In this document: positions 1 through 10,903 of the stretch, one piece after another | Layout of the letters: the number at the start of each line of letters is the position of its first letter | Numbering within the stretch: position 1 is the stretch's first letter | From: Cryptomeria japonica | Lineage: Eukaryota > Streptophyta > Pinopsida > Cupressales > Cupressaceae | DNA: 64,000 nucleotides | Assembly: GCF_030272615.1 (NCBI RefSeq) | Contig: NC_081408.1 | Location: forward strand, 310,823,118-310,887,117 | Reading direction: 5' to 3' | Translations under genes and position numbers: made by a program | The notes under the pieces: generated by a model | What the model was told of the DNA's origin: nothing | The model's input: the letters and a program-made list of their open reading frames with translations, nothing else | Databases searched by the model: none

Positions 1-1
1 T

Positions 2-900
2 AATTAAAGTGGGCTCAAAAGTTAAGAGAAAAGGACATGTTTATGTAAAATGGGTTTTATTTAGCAATAGTTAAATATTAGGTTTTATTCAGTTGAATCT
101 TGGGTGTTGGTACATGTGTTAGTATATAAAGGTTGTTATAATTCAAGTGGGTCCAAAAATTAATAGAAAAGGACATATTTAGGTAAGATAGATTTAAATA
201 GTAATAGATAAATGTAAGGTTTATTGAATTAAATCTACGATATTCATACATGTGTTATTATATATAGCTTGTTGTAATTGAAGTGGGTTCAAAAGTTAAG
301 AGAAAATGATGCATTAATGTAAAATGGGTTTAAATAGTAATAAATAAAGGTTAGGTTATGTTTTGCTGAATCTAGGATATTAGTACATGTGTAATTATAT
401 AAAAGGTCATCGTAATTGAAGTGGGTTAGAAAGTTAAGAGAAAAGGTCATGCTTATAGATATTAGGGAGTACTCACCAGTCTTGGGTCCAGCTCTATTTA
501 TAATTGAAACTCAAACAACATTGGAAATAAAAAATGGATCCTTCTATAGTCCATGATATGAGAGAATCTATTTTTTGGGTCTACACATGGCTTATAATAT
601 AAGGGGCCACCCTACACTCCATGCAGGAAGCACCTAACTATGGTACAAATAGGGCATACATACCCAACCCTTGCCAGATTTGAACTTGTGACATCTCTTT
701 TAAAGATTAAAATTTAGAATCAATATTAACTTTTCTAGAAATGGGTTTAAATAGTAATAGATGAAAGTTAGGCACTATTGATTTAAATCTAGAATATTAG
801 TGCATTTGTTGTCATATAAAGGTTGTCCTAATTGAAGTGGGCTCAAAATTGACGAGAAAAAGACATGCTTATGTAAGATGGGTTTAAATTGTAGTAAATA
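2..900. repeat. Tandem repeat, unit about 137 bp, interrupted
   Basis: Imperfect head-to-tail copies begin at 2, 140, 276 and 414, each with a form of AATTGAAGTGGGYTCAAAAG, so the period is 136-138 bp. Each unit continues with AGAGAAAAGGACATG, then TGGGTTTAAATAGTAATA, then ATTAGTACATGTGT. The fourth copy breaks off near 457 and the array resumes at about 741, with another unit start at 830, and fades near 900. Copies differ by scattered substitutions. There is no reading frame. This is a minor satellite or the repeated part of an unrecognised element. Confidence 0.85.
457..740. other. About 284-bp insertion inside the tandem repeat
   Basis: This segment has no similarity to the repeat it interrupts. 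The minus strand near 670-695 reads AGTTCAAATCT, which resembles a decayed tRNA B box, so a minus-strand SINE is possible. I found no convincing target-site duplication and no clear A box, so the identity stays open. Confidence 0.35.
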
Positions 901-2226
901 TATAAAATATTATTTAAATCAATATAATTTAAATATTACTTATTTAATTAAATAAGCTTTAGTTGGTCCCATTAGATTGATCATTAGAAGGGCCCGCATG
1001 TGGCCATGCGGGCCCCTGGCTAAAAAACATTTCGTTTGTAAGCAACTTGACCTACAGATACATTGACTGGAGATGTTTTGGATGTGAGAAATTGAATTCG
1101 GGATCATGAAATTTTACACTTTGCAACTTTAAAATTTTTCCCAAAACACCTGAGTAGCCTTTAGAATCAGCTTCAAAAACTGACGAAAACTACTGATCAA
1201 ATCCTGAGAGCTGACACATTGATAGGATGTATTATAAAGAATTTGTGGCATCAGAGGAAATCGTCATTACGATTTCTGAGGGAAAATATTTTAATCATCA
1301 AAGTTGCCTACTTAGGGTTTTCTGAATTTGCACTCATTGAATCAACCTGAGACCCCTTTAAACACTGATTAGAAAAAATATCAAAACAACACCTTAGGGG
1401 ATGCCACTTGGCACACTGGCACACGAATATACCTCGAACATGTGTGCAAGAGATTTTGGCCTGATTAGGTCACATGCGCAAATTATTAACCCTCAAATTT
1501 GCTTACTCTGAAAACATTGAAGCTACTACTTGAGAAACCCTAAAAATGTTCATTTGGAATGGACTTCAAAAACTGATCAAATAATGAGTTGGGGAGTTAC
1601 AAACTGGGGATTTGGTAGATAACTATATAGATAATCACAAAGTATATCCACTTTAAATTATAGGTCAGCTGGACATGAAATAAAAATTCACAAAGAGGGC
1701 ACCAAACTAGTGTTTGACATAGTTCAGTTTGCAAAAACTGAACCCTTTGCAAATGGAATCAACTTTGAAAAATTGTCAAACGGACTCATGGGGCTTAGCC
1801 ACTTGGCATGGGGCTTCAAAATATAGCAGAGAATCACGGGAAACCAGTAGTTGAGCTTGAAAATCAACTGACATAAAGATATAATGCCTTAAAGAGGGCT
1901 TACTCAAAAAGGTGAAACATCTAGAAACAACAACCTTAACCTCTAGACCTCCAAAGGAGACTTCACAAACTCATCAAAACTGATCATAGGAGGTTTCAAA
2001 TAGACAAATGGCATCTCTGTAAGGTGCATAAAAATCTCCCAAGAGGATTTTTTATGACAACCAACAGGTACCAAAATACAGGCTTCCAAAATGTGCAACT
2101 CAAGCTTATTCATCAGGGTGCTTTTTGAGTGTTATCAAGCAAAATTTTTGATGGGCACCCAAAATTAGGCAAAATTTTTGAGGTCCCAAAAGAACCCTCC
2201 TAAGGTGTTTAGGAAAAGAGGAGGTT
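901..2226. other. Gene-free stretch left of Tat-1
   Basis: There is an AT-rich run at 900-960, a GC-rich hairpin at 990-1015, and then about 1.2 kb without a usable reading frame. Loose repeats of a TTCAAAAACTGATCAAA-like phrase recur (about 1160-1200, 1565 and 1965). It may be heavily decayed retroelement DNA, but no protein domain is recognisable. Confidence 0.4.
990..1015. repeat. Perfect GC-rich hairpin
   Basis: GGGCCCGCATG at 990-1000 is the exact reverse complement of CATGCGGGCCC at 1005-1015, with a 4-base loop. It stands out in AT-rich surroundings. There is no T-run or adjacent gene to give it a role. Confidence 0.8.
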
Positions 2227-2230
2227 GAAT

Positions 2231-3311
2231 GGGCACTATGTGAAGTGCACGAGGGTATTCATGGAGCACACTCAAGCGGACTCACTCTAGCTAAGAAGCT
2301 CTTGCACATAGGATACTACTGGCCAATAATTGAATAAGATGCCTATCATTGTGCAAATAAATGTATCCCTTGTCAGAAAAATGGTGACAAGATTCATGTG
2401 CCCTCTCAAGATTTACAGCCATTTATCACACCTTGCCTCTTCTCTCAATGGGGGCTAGATCTCATAGGAAAAATCCATCCTGCCTCATCCAATGGCCATA
2501 AATTCATAATAACTACTACAAAATACTTCACTAAATGGGTAGAATCCATACCACTCACCTTCACCACTGGAAATTAGATTTCTAAGTTTATCCTGGATTA
2601 CCTCATCCGTCATTATAGAATCCCTAAAGTCATCATCATAGACAATGGAAAACCTTTTAAAAGATAGGATGTAAAATAATTGTGCCAAAAATTTGCCATG
2701 CAACACTAGTTTTCCACCCCATACTACCCGCAAGGTAATAGTCAAGCTGAGGCTTGAAATAAAAACACTTATCAAGATCCTCAAGAAAATAGTCAATGAA
2801 GTTGGTCTTGATTGGTACCTACAACTCCATCCTGCTCTTTAGGCCTACCGCACAAGCATTTGCACTCCTACGGGAGCTACCCCCTATTCCCTAGTCTTTA
2901 GTTCTGAAGCCATCCTCCCCCTTAAGATAGAGATTCCCTCACTTCAAGTCTTGCTAAAAAACATTCTCCCTGATGAATAATATCGAGTGGCCATATTACA
3001 AGAGCTAGAACTGCTGGATGAAAGGCGTACTCAAGGCCTTGAATCATATTCGGGTGTATCAAAATCACCTATGATTAAGTTACCACAAAAAAGTCAAAAC
3101 CTCAAAATTTGGCATTGGTGATGTTGTGCTTATGGAAAATCAAAAGAATCTTAAAGGTCATTAAAAGAAAGGATAGTTTGAGCCTAATTGTCTTGGACCT
3201 TACGTGATCACTACAAAATATGGATCAGGAGCCTATCAGTTGGCTATACCTAAAGGAGATCCCCTAGATGAGCCCATGAATATCATGCATCTAAAGAGAT
3301 TATATACCTAG
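2231..3311 (+). pseudogene. Tat-1 integrase, decayed
   Basis: This was the Ty3-type integrase that inserts element cDNA into the chromosome. The N-terminal zinc domain is recognisable (EVHEGIHGAHSSGLTLAKK, then YYWP, then a CANKCIPC pair) but has an in-frame stop. The catalytic core reads QWGLDLIGKIHP, then IIIDNGKPFK, then FSTPYYPQGNSQAEA, giving the D, D and E positions. Stops and at least two frameshifts follow (about 2760, 3060 and 3130), and the C-terminal part ends at TAG 3309-3311. It aligns along its whole length with the better preserved integrase at 35580-36703. It cannot make a working protein. Confidence 0.85.
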
Positions 3312-5380
3312 CCTTCGGAGGTTTTCCAATTTTAAAAACAAAAATAAATAGAAAAAAGTAGAGAAAAATCAATTCGTCCATCAGTGAAAACCACTCTATG
3401 GTGCTATCGACAAGCACCTTGGTAGAAACTTGGTTCCAGGCATCAAGGTAAATAGGTCAGATCCATTATCTCTTTGGATGCTCATCTTTTTCCAACCCTC
3501 CCACCCGGTATCCATATTTTGACATGGAAGACATTAACTGGTCTCCTAACTGCCACAACATACCCACCTCCATTACATACTTATTATTTAGTGATATCAT
3601 CGATGAGATAACTTGTCTTGACATTAAGGAACTACGCATCAATCATTCAGACTTTACCCTTTTTTATTAAGTTTTCTCATGTGAGAATAAGACGACAAGC
3701 CCTAGACTACCCCAAGTCATTCATTTTCACAAGCCCTAGACAAATAGGTCACTTATGTTTTGGTCACTTGCCCACATCCCTTGCACTTACTCCCCCTCAT
3801 GAGATGATGAGCTTTTGGTTAGACCTTGGATTATGATTGACCCAATAAACCTAGATTTTGTCCCATCACACTGAGCTTCCTCCCATGTTTTTGAACTTAT
3901 CCCATCATGTTGAGATTCTTCTTGACTTGCACGTCATCCAAACATCCATCCACATGAGCTTAACCAAATCCTAGCAGTGAGTTTCACATCCACATTCACT
4001 TATGCATGTCATCTACCTCTGTTTCCTAATCATTCCTATCAGTTGGGATGCATCCTTCCCATTCCAGGCACCACCTTTATAATCCTTGATCTACTCTTGG
4101 CAAGAGATGTTAGTTGCCTATGTGTGGTTTTTGTGTTATTTGATCTTTTTGCTTTGATTTGTAACTTTGTGTCCTATGACTACTCCTATCTAAAGCTTGC
4201 CTGGATAATTCTATATCCTCGTATGTCTTTGATTTCTATATATTGGGGCGTCTTTTTTTATGGTATGATGTGTTTGAGGGTTTCTCTTATATGATCTCGC
4301 AGACTCGCATTTCCATCATCATGATGTTTGTGAGCCTATGTGCATAGAGATACTTATTGTTTGAGAGTCTAGTCCATACCTTAGATCCTCACAACATCCT
4401 GATTCCTATAATCAGTGATGTAGATCATCCTTGGCAATATTAAACTAGGTTTTCCCTCCACATCTACACAACAACAAATCACTCACTCATTTTCATTTTT
4501 CAATTCATTCTCCTTATCTTGAAGACTTCAATTTATTCCATTTCCCCCTCCTTTTCTTTTATCCTATCCTCTATCATTGTATTATGGTTGACTCATTATA
4601 AAAACTTTGGGCATTTCATATAGTTTCATTTTATTATCATCTTGCATAACCAATTTCATTTTTGACATTATCATTTTAGTTGCATTTTCATTACATGAAG
4701 TATCATAATCATTTTACTAGCATGACATCCATCATCATTTTCATAATAATTTTAGTTGCATTACATCATTTTCATGACATTTCATTTTCATAATCATTTT
4801 AGTTGCATAAACATTTTTCATTATTATTTTAGTTATTGTACATTCATTGCATTCGTTGTCCTACATCAGTATCAATAACAAGTATATTACAAGCTATATT
4901 TTAACTTGAATGTAATAAAGGCATGATTTGAAATAAAAAGAGTTCTATTAATCTCATCCATGGCATCACATTTTTACACATTATTAGAAACATTACAAAT
5001 ATCCATGTCATCATTATACTACATATCATATAATATCAGACATTGCATCATCATGTCATCCTGCATACATCATAAGTTAGGCAAAATCATGAGATAATCA
5101 CATAAGTCATATGCACCCACCTTGCATCCACAACATGTTAGCACCATCATATCAATAATCATAAGCATACATATCATATAGGCATATATCCTACATTACA
5201 AACATGTCAACACATATGCATCATCATAATCATAAATAAAAAATAATCAAATCCATCACATATCCATAATAAAGTCCATAAACAATCCATAATAAAGTAC
5301 ACATGCATGTCACCACCAAAATCATGACTATATCAAAAATCATAATGCATCCAATCATAGTATAATGACAGCCCCTAAGG
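3312..5380 (+). other. Tat-1 3' non-coding region
   Basis: After the pol stop, the phrase CAGTGAAAACCACTCTATGG and its surroundings match the segment just after pol in Tat-2 (about 36840-36930), so this is the shared 3' untranslated region. Short open frames at 3618-3836 and 3977-4294 have no recognisable domain and are probably chance. From about 4600 to 5380 the sequence is low-complexity CAT/TCA-rich on the plus strand, as at 37960-38370 in Tat-2. Confidence 0.65.
4600..5380. repeat. CAT/ATCA-rich low-complexity tract
   Basis: The tract is built of irregular TTTTCATAATCATTTTAGTTGCAT-like phrases and short CATCAT blocks. The same composition occurs at the corresponding place in Tat-2. It lies just downstream, on the minus strand, of the antisense PMD gene. 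Confidence 0.7.
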
Positions 5381-5479
5381 GTCAAAATGTTGCACATAAA
5401 TATGGGAGCACTATCCTATGCTCTCTCTATCTCCTGCACCTCCATAGGGTCCTACTAGTGGTGGTTGGGGAGCTCTCAT

Positions 5480-7510
5480 GCCTATAGACTCTCTTGATGT
5501 ATGGATTGAATTCTGTGTCTTTCTAGACTAGGTGTGCTCCACATAGCTCGGATATCTCTACTCCTGAGGAAATACTCTCTTATATAGACTCCTATAGTAT
5601 TGAGCCTCTTGCAGGGACCTGTCTGAAGCCCTCTATGCATCCATTGCCTCAATGAATAGTATCATCCGATGACCAATATCTAGTGCCCGCCTCACCATAT
5701 TACTCTCCCCCCAAAGCCTCACTACCTCAACCTCTTCCCTGCTCAATCTGACCCTGAGGGTATCTATCTCCTCATCCATCCTCCACATATCCTTTCCCAT
5801 CTGCCTGATGGCTCCCCCACTCCTTGCTGCCTCTAGCAACTTTCAGGTAGTCTCTGCATCTATCCTAAAGCTATCCTACTCTAAGATAACAACTTCCAAG
5901 TCCCTACAAAGAGCATCCCCCTCCTACCTCACCCGATCCAACTCCACCTACAAGATATTTTCCCTAGTGCTCTCCTTCTCAAACCTTTGTCGCTCAGCTG
6001 CCAACTAATCTTGTAGACTCTATGCTCAGGATCTCTTTGTATTCCTCTCCAACATGGCTTGATCCACAACAACCTAAGGTACCTTCCCTGCTACCTACTC
6101 CTCCTTTTGTCCTCCCTCCTCTCCTCCCCTTGCAAGGATGTCCATCAGCTCTACTCCTCCTGCCGCCTCCTCTTGATGAGGACCCCCAATCTGTCTTGTT
6201 GGTGCCTGAGCCTATAAAGGTACCTCTACTCATAGCACTTGTATCCTCCTACCTCCCCTCTACACTTGTAGCTGGTCCCTGGCTCCCCCTATAGCCTTCC
6301 CCTATTCATCTCCATCTCCCCCTCCCCCTAGTATCTCATCCACAAAGTGTGCAAACTCATCCTCCTATAAGATCCTTGGCCTGCTTAGTTGAAACAGCAT
6401 GTGAGCCTCCCACCATATTGTATAAGCCCTTGTGTAGCTAGTATCATTTACCTTTGGCCTCTCATCCCAAACCACTGTGACTACTCTTGTCTAGTTGAGG
6501 TGTATGTCGAACGGTACAATGGTATCCCCCCAAGTGGTTGTCTCCCTGGTAATTTGTGGGTGTGTCCACTTGTGACCCATTATGTCCTATCTTTGTTTGA
6601 ACTGCCTCATCACCTGATGCAAGAGGTACTGATCTATAATGTACATTGTCCTTCCAAACAACCAACACTTTCTTTTCACCTAAGCTAACATATAGTACCC
6701 CCACCACTGCTTGATATCTCTGAAGGGCTGCCATGAGAACTCCATCATCTCATCAAAAATATACCTCTATAACCAACAAGCACCAGCTCTAGTATAGTGT
6801 AGTAGGCCCTTGTGCCTATCCACATAAGGATATCTCCTCCACTGGTCATGTTCTCCAGGAGACCATGTGATTGCAATATGCTCCCATGCCCATATATGTA
6901 GGAGTGTCATATTGCTGCCAAATTTTTTATAACCTCGGTATATGCACATATGCATGTCATAGTATATCTGGACTAACATCGCCACACCCCAAGCATACTA
7001 CACTTTGTCCTCAAGCATATAATATAAGAATCTGCTCCAACCAATAGAGAAACCATGTCCACTCATGTCTGGCATCATCCACCCACTAATCAATCAATAG
7101 ATGAATAAGACTAATTGTGGGATTCCCCATTGTTGCTCCATCACCCTCCGCATGGTCATCCATGTATAATCCATAGGAAGATCATCTCTAAGGAACACCC
7201 TCCGAAGACACTCCTCACCATGCTCTAGGTGGTACTCTAGAATCACCCCTCTGAATGATACCTTTAGGATCTGTCACACACCTAGGAGAGTGATGTAGAC
7301 CTCACCTGAAGGTAGGTGGAATGTGCATGTCTCACTATTCTACCTCTCCAGTAGTGCAGGCATCAGAGCCACATGGCAATGAATTTGTGGCCATCGTACA
7401 ACATATCCTATTCCTAACGAGGCTAATACAACTTGCTCAATGTGATCTAGCTACCTGTACAATGCCATCATGGGAGTCCAATGCTCCCATGACATCAAAA
7501 TATCTGGATC
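5480..7510 (-). pseudogene. Antisense plant-mobile-domain (PMD) pseudogene of Tat-1
   Basis: On the strand opposite to gag-pol, several hallmark segments of the plant mobile domain (aminotransferase-like PMD) follow in order. They are GIGYVVRWPQIH and LMPALLER (about 7335-7410), TCTFHLPSGEVYITL (about 7290-7331), LLHIWAWEHIAI (about 6875-6912) and LLHQVMRQFKQR (about 6590-6632). A charged, probably coiled-coil tail lies at 5633-5839 (MDEEIDTLRVRLSREEVEVV). Frames change between segments and stops intervene, including one TAG where tryptophan is expected just before TCTFHLP. PMD proteins occur as host silencing factors (MAIN/MAIL1) and in transposons; the function in this element is unknown. 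The homologue at 38400-40290 shows the same segments in the same order. Confidence 0.75.
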
Positions 7511-8096
7511 CTCCTACATTCAAGTAAACCACTTCATTAGCCTTCCTTTCTAGCCTATTGTAGCCTACTTCTACCTCTTGAGCATCTTTTTGACACCCCA
7601 TAACCCTTTCCTTGTTCCTCTTTTTACCTTTTTCTCTTCTATGCGGAGACGTCATTTATCCTTAGGTGGAGACGTCAATACCACGAGACTTGTGTTGATC
7701 CTTAGGGTGGAGACATCATTCGATACTCTGTCCTTATTTTCCCCTACCCAGTAACAAATATGTTGATATATTGATCAGTGTTTTCTTAGACAATGTCTCA
7801 TTTGCATGGGCAAGGAACACCTATGCAGGCATCGATCCCATGCGTAGACATCAAAATGGAAATCAATGTCTATGCCCTGCTATCTTTTCCCCCCATTTAT
7901 TACCCCTTAATAATTTTTATTCTTTTAAATCACAAAGTCAAGGTCGAGGTACATAGGCCAGTTGTCGGTACCTTCAAACTCTCTCGTTGTGATGTTCATG
8001 GTGGGGAATGCAGGCCATAGCTCTTGGTTTCTCTACTCTCTTTAGATTCTAGCAACTGTGTGTGTAACAAAGACCCCTCCTTGGGCCCTATGTGGC

Positions 8097-8103
8097 ATAT
8101 ATA
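8097..8103 (-). promoter_or_regulatory. Candidate TATA box of the antisense gene, Tat-1
   Basis: The minus strand reads CCTATATATGCC about 80 bases upstream of an ATG at 8016-8018. Spacing and position match the region upstream of the antisense first exon in Tat-2. A promoter role is inferred only from the motif and the position. Confidence 0.35.
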
Positions 8104-8323
8104 GGACCTCCCTTCTCCTTTCCTTCCAAATCTTTCCCTTTTTTCCACATTTTGTCCTCCCATTTCTCATCTCCTTGACTTTAATTTTTTCTTTTTTTTG
8201 ATAATTTTCCCAAAAAAAATTTAATTTTTTTTGGTTAAATTCTCAACCGGGAATATACCACCTACGTATTCACACTGGGGAATATTTATTATGTCTTTTA
8301 CCCACTACCAATTTTGTCACTAC

Positions 8324-8339
8324 ATAAAAGAGGGGCAAA
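8324..8339 (+). other. Polypurine tract of Tat-1
   Basis: AAAAGAGGGGCAAA directly precedes the LTR start TGTAGACA at 8340. This tract primes plus-strand DNA synthesis in LTR elements. Tat-2 has AAAGAGGGGTAAAA at the same place. Confidence 0.8.
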
Positions 8340-9655
8340 TGTAGACATAAAAAATTAATTAAATTAAATATTTAATTAATTTAATTAAATATTTAATTAA
8401 TTTAGCCTTCCTACATTATTTATTTATTTTATTATGTTTATCCTTGTTCTTCTTAAAATTAATTAAATCAAATTTAATTGACTTTGTAACTATAGTCTAA
8501 TAATTAGTTTGCCAAGTAAATTAATTATTTTCCCTCATTCTTCTAAAAATATTCTTAGTTGATTAATTTCAATCAATTAACTCAATGATGTGATTCCTAC
8601 AAATCATTTCTTCTAATGCTGACTTAGCTTAATTAATTCTTCTAGAACCTTTCTTATCAATATCCTTCAATTTTAAATTCCTCCATTCATTCTCTCTCCT
8701 CATGTCACATCCTTCTAACTTATCCACTTTCTCTCTAATCTCTCATCAACTCACTTAATCACCTCTCTTAATCATTTTCACAATCCTAATCACTATGATT
8801 AGGAGAAAGTCAAACATTTGTCATAAATGGTTTGTCCCCTTCACCTTCCAAACCTTAAATGCACCTACTTTGGTCATGTCAAAGGATTTCAAATCCTTTG
8901 CACATTCCCATGCCCTCTCTTCCCAATGAATTTTTAATTCCTTTTCTCTTTTCTTTTTCTCATGCAGTCTTCTATTTGGGAATTTTTAATTCCCTTGTCC
9001 CTTCCCAAGGAATTTTAAATTCCTTTTATTCTTCCAATGTGCCTTGGGATCTATTCCCTATGCACCTCGAAGAGTGTGGAGACAAGAAATACCTTTATGG
9101 AAAATCTCTTGGTCTCCACACCAATTTCCTCTCAATCCTTCCCATCACTTTCATTCTATCTCCACCCTCCATTTCAAATTGATCTTGGCCCTCCATTTTG
9201 GCATTTTTTAATCTATAAATTGGAGTCACCTCCCCTCCTTTCCATATCTCATTTTCATGCAATCTTATGTTTCTACTTTGAGCCTAGAAATCTCTCATAG
9301 CATTCATGCTATAGCCAAATTCATCCACACTTAACCATTTTTCTCACTCTCTATCTACCATGCCAGCAATCCACCTTATTGTTGTGTAGTGGAGAGAAAT
9401 CTACATCTATATCAAGGACCAATCCAATCAAGCAAAGGAAGAGTGCATCCTTGGCTTCATCAAAGGTGCAATCTAAGGAGCAAGAGAATACATGTGAAGG
9501 TATAATAATTTGCTTTAGATTTATTTGAATATTTTGTGTTTACTTGTGTTGAAATCAACCACAATCCCTTATGTTTGTTTTCCCTTAGTTCACTCTAAAA
9601 TGTGGAATTCTTATAAAAATGTGGTTCCAAGTTTAATAGAAATACACATCCAATA
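8340..9655 (+). repeat. 3' LTR of Tat-1
   Basis: It starts TGTAGACATAAAA after the polypurine tract and continues with a run of TTAATTAAATTAAATATT blocks, much as the Tat-2 LTR starts TGTAGACACC followed by TTTAATTAAATAAA blocks. A TATA-like CTATAAATTGG lies near 9213. Text near 9490-9530 (ACATGTGAAGGTATAATAATTTG) parallels the end of the Tat-2 LTR. The right end is not defined because it runs into a 5'-truncated Copia-A LTR. Confidence 0.7.
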
Positions 9656-9660
9656 GAAAT

Positions 9661-10845
9661 TTCATTGATGTCATTGATGTCAACACTAGTTTTTTTGCAT
9701 GCTTTACTTGACACCCTTCTGGTCTTGGTAGGTTGTGTGGTTTTTGGTTGGTTTGGATTTGGCATGATTTGGTATGCTCCAGTATGTTTGGGTTATGGAA
9801 TTTGCTTATTCATGTTGATATTTAGTCAGTTGGTTTTGGTCTAGTGATAGGATTCTATCCTTCTTGCTTGGAAGCTTGGTTTGTTGTTCCGGTGAGGGTT
9901 TCACCAGTAGAGCTTTGATGAAAATCTTTGATGAAATGCATAAGTGGTGTTGGTGAGACTTCTAGTGGAGATTCAGGATGTTGATGGTGATCATGTTTGA
10001 GACTCGGTGGATTGAGATTATTTCTTTAGCATGTGGACCTATATTGAGTCCCGGTTGATCTAGGTTATGGACCGACTTAATGTAACCTATGGATTAGACC
10101 TCTCGATGTGTTTCTGAGATGTCTTATGGGTTGGATATTATTTTTTTGGTCTAAGGAAGACATGTTTTGTAATTATGTAATTGTTTTATTGTCTGGTGGC
10201 CGACCTTATTGTTTATGGTCGAGGGTTTGTATATATATCTTGTAAGATATCATTGTAGATCATCATGGTATGGGATATGGATATCTAAGGAGTGAATAAT
10301 ATAATATCATTCAGGCAGAGGATTTGGTAAATCATTGGATATCACATTGAGTTTATGGAAGAGGATTTAGTCCTCTGGTATTGAGCTTAACTGGAACTAT
10401 ATTCAGGCATAGAAGATGTTATCTTTGCAGTTCATTCATTCTTTTGGATTGTAGTCTGGATTTATATGTAGTCAGTGGGACTCCTTTTGTGATGAGCAGT
10501 GCACTCTAGGTTGTTGGCCTTCTTGCAAGTGTAGGCCCCTCAATTGTAATTCACATACTTGTTGTAGAAGTATTATTTGACTATGGGTAGCTTCCCACCA
10601 TGGTTTTTCCCTTTACCGGGTTTTCCACGTATAAATCTTGGTGTCATGTGGATGGTATTATTCTCTGATTATTGTTTATGCTTAATCGGTTTATCTTTTA
10701 TTTCGGTATTTGGTTTAAGCATTCCGGTATTAATGTTTTGGGTTTCGGTATTAAAGTTTTAATTGCTAAATGTTATGGTAATTTGTGACAACCGATTCAA
10801 CCCCCCCCCTCTTAGTTGTCTTCTGATTATTTGAATTGTCTAACA
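9661..10845 (+). repeat. 5' LTR of Copia-A, 5'-truncated
   Basis: It matches the 3' LTR at 53472-55270 from GTCATTGATGTCAACACTAG onward and ends TCTAACA directly before the primer-binding site. The first ~40 bases present in the 3' LTR are absent. A TATA-type box TATATATAT lies at 10230-10238. The length difference from the 3' LTR is explained by this truncation plus a 581-bp duplication in the other copy. Confidence 0.85.
10230..10238 (+). promoter_or_regulatory. TATA box in Copia-A 5' LTR
   Basis: TATATATAT follows GGGTTTG in the middle of the LTR, the usual place for the promoter of the genomic RNA. Copia-B has TATAAATA in the same setting after GGGTTTG. Confidence 0.55.
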
Positions 10846-10847
10846 AT

Positions 10848-10859
10848 TGGTATCAGAGC
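10848..10859 (+). other. Primer-binding site of Copia-A
   Basis: TGGTATCAGAGC lies two bases after the LTR end. This is the standard plant primer site complementary to the 3' end of initiator methionine tRNA. Confidence 0.9.
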
Positions 10860-10903
10860 TCTAGTCCTCTCTGCAGAAAGCTTAACCACTTGAGGAAGAT
10901 CCT

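Larger units (their letters stand above)
7640..8339. other. Tat-1 region between PMD pseudogene and 3' LTR
   Basis: No gene is seen in the plus sense. Several AGACGTC/AGACATC phrases recur at 7640-7860 (GGAGACGTCA, GGAGACATCA, GTAGACATCA), similar to the motif array in Tat-2 at 40804-41070. On the minus strand a TATA-like site and an ATG at 8016-8018 sit where the first exon of the antisense gene lies in Tat-2, but that frame hits TGA after 14 codons. Confidence 0.45.
2227..9655 (+). mobile_element. Tat-1: truncated Ty3/Gypsy Tat-type LTR element
   Basis: Only the 3' half survives: a decayed integrase (2231-3311), a long 3' region with an antisense PMD pseudogene (about 5480-7510), a polypurine tract (8324-8339) and the 3' LTR from 8340. 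The order matches the intact Tat-2 element at 26057-50542. Gag, protease, reverse transcriptase and the 5' LTR are missing on the left. The right end is joined to a Copia-A LTR that has lost its first bases, and the sequence beyond Copia-A at 55271 does not continue this LTR, so the junction near 9655 is probably a deletion rather than a clean insertion. Confidence 0.75.

Noticed and set aside
3977-4294. 105-residue open frame as a membrane protein gene
   Set aside because: It is hydrophobic only because the region is T-rich. It lies in the 3' untranslated region of Tat-1 and has no recognisable domain or counterpart in Tat-2.
5808-6294. Plus-strand Pro/Ser/Leu-rich frames as genes
   Set aside because: They are complementary shadows of the Gly/Glu/Arg-rich tail of the antisense PMD pseudogene. 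The same is true of 38900-39385.
8340-8405. AT-rich TTAATTAAATTAAATATT blocks as a possible microsatellite or scaffold-attachment site
   Set aside because: They sit at the start of the Tat LTR, and similar blocks stand at the same place in both Tat-2 LTRs, so they are part of the LTR.
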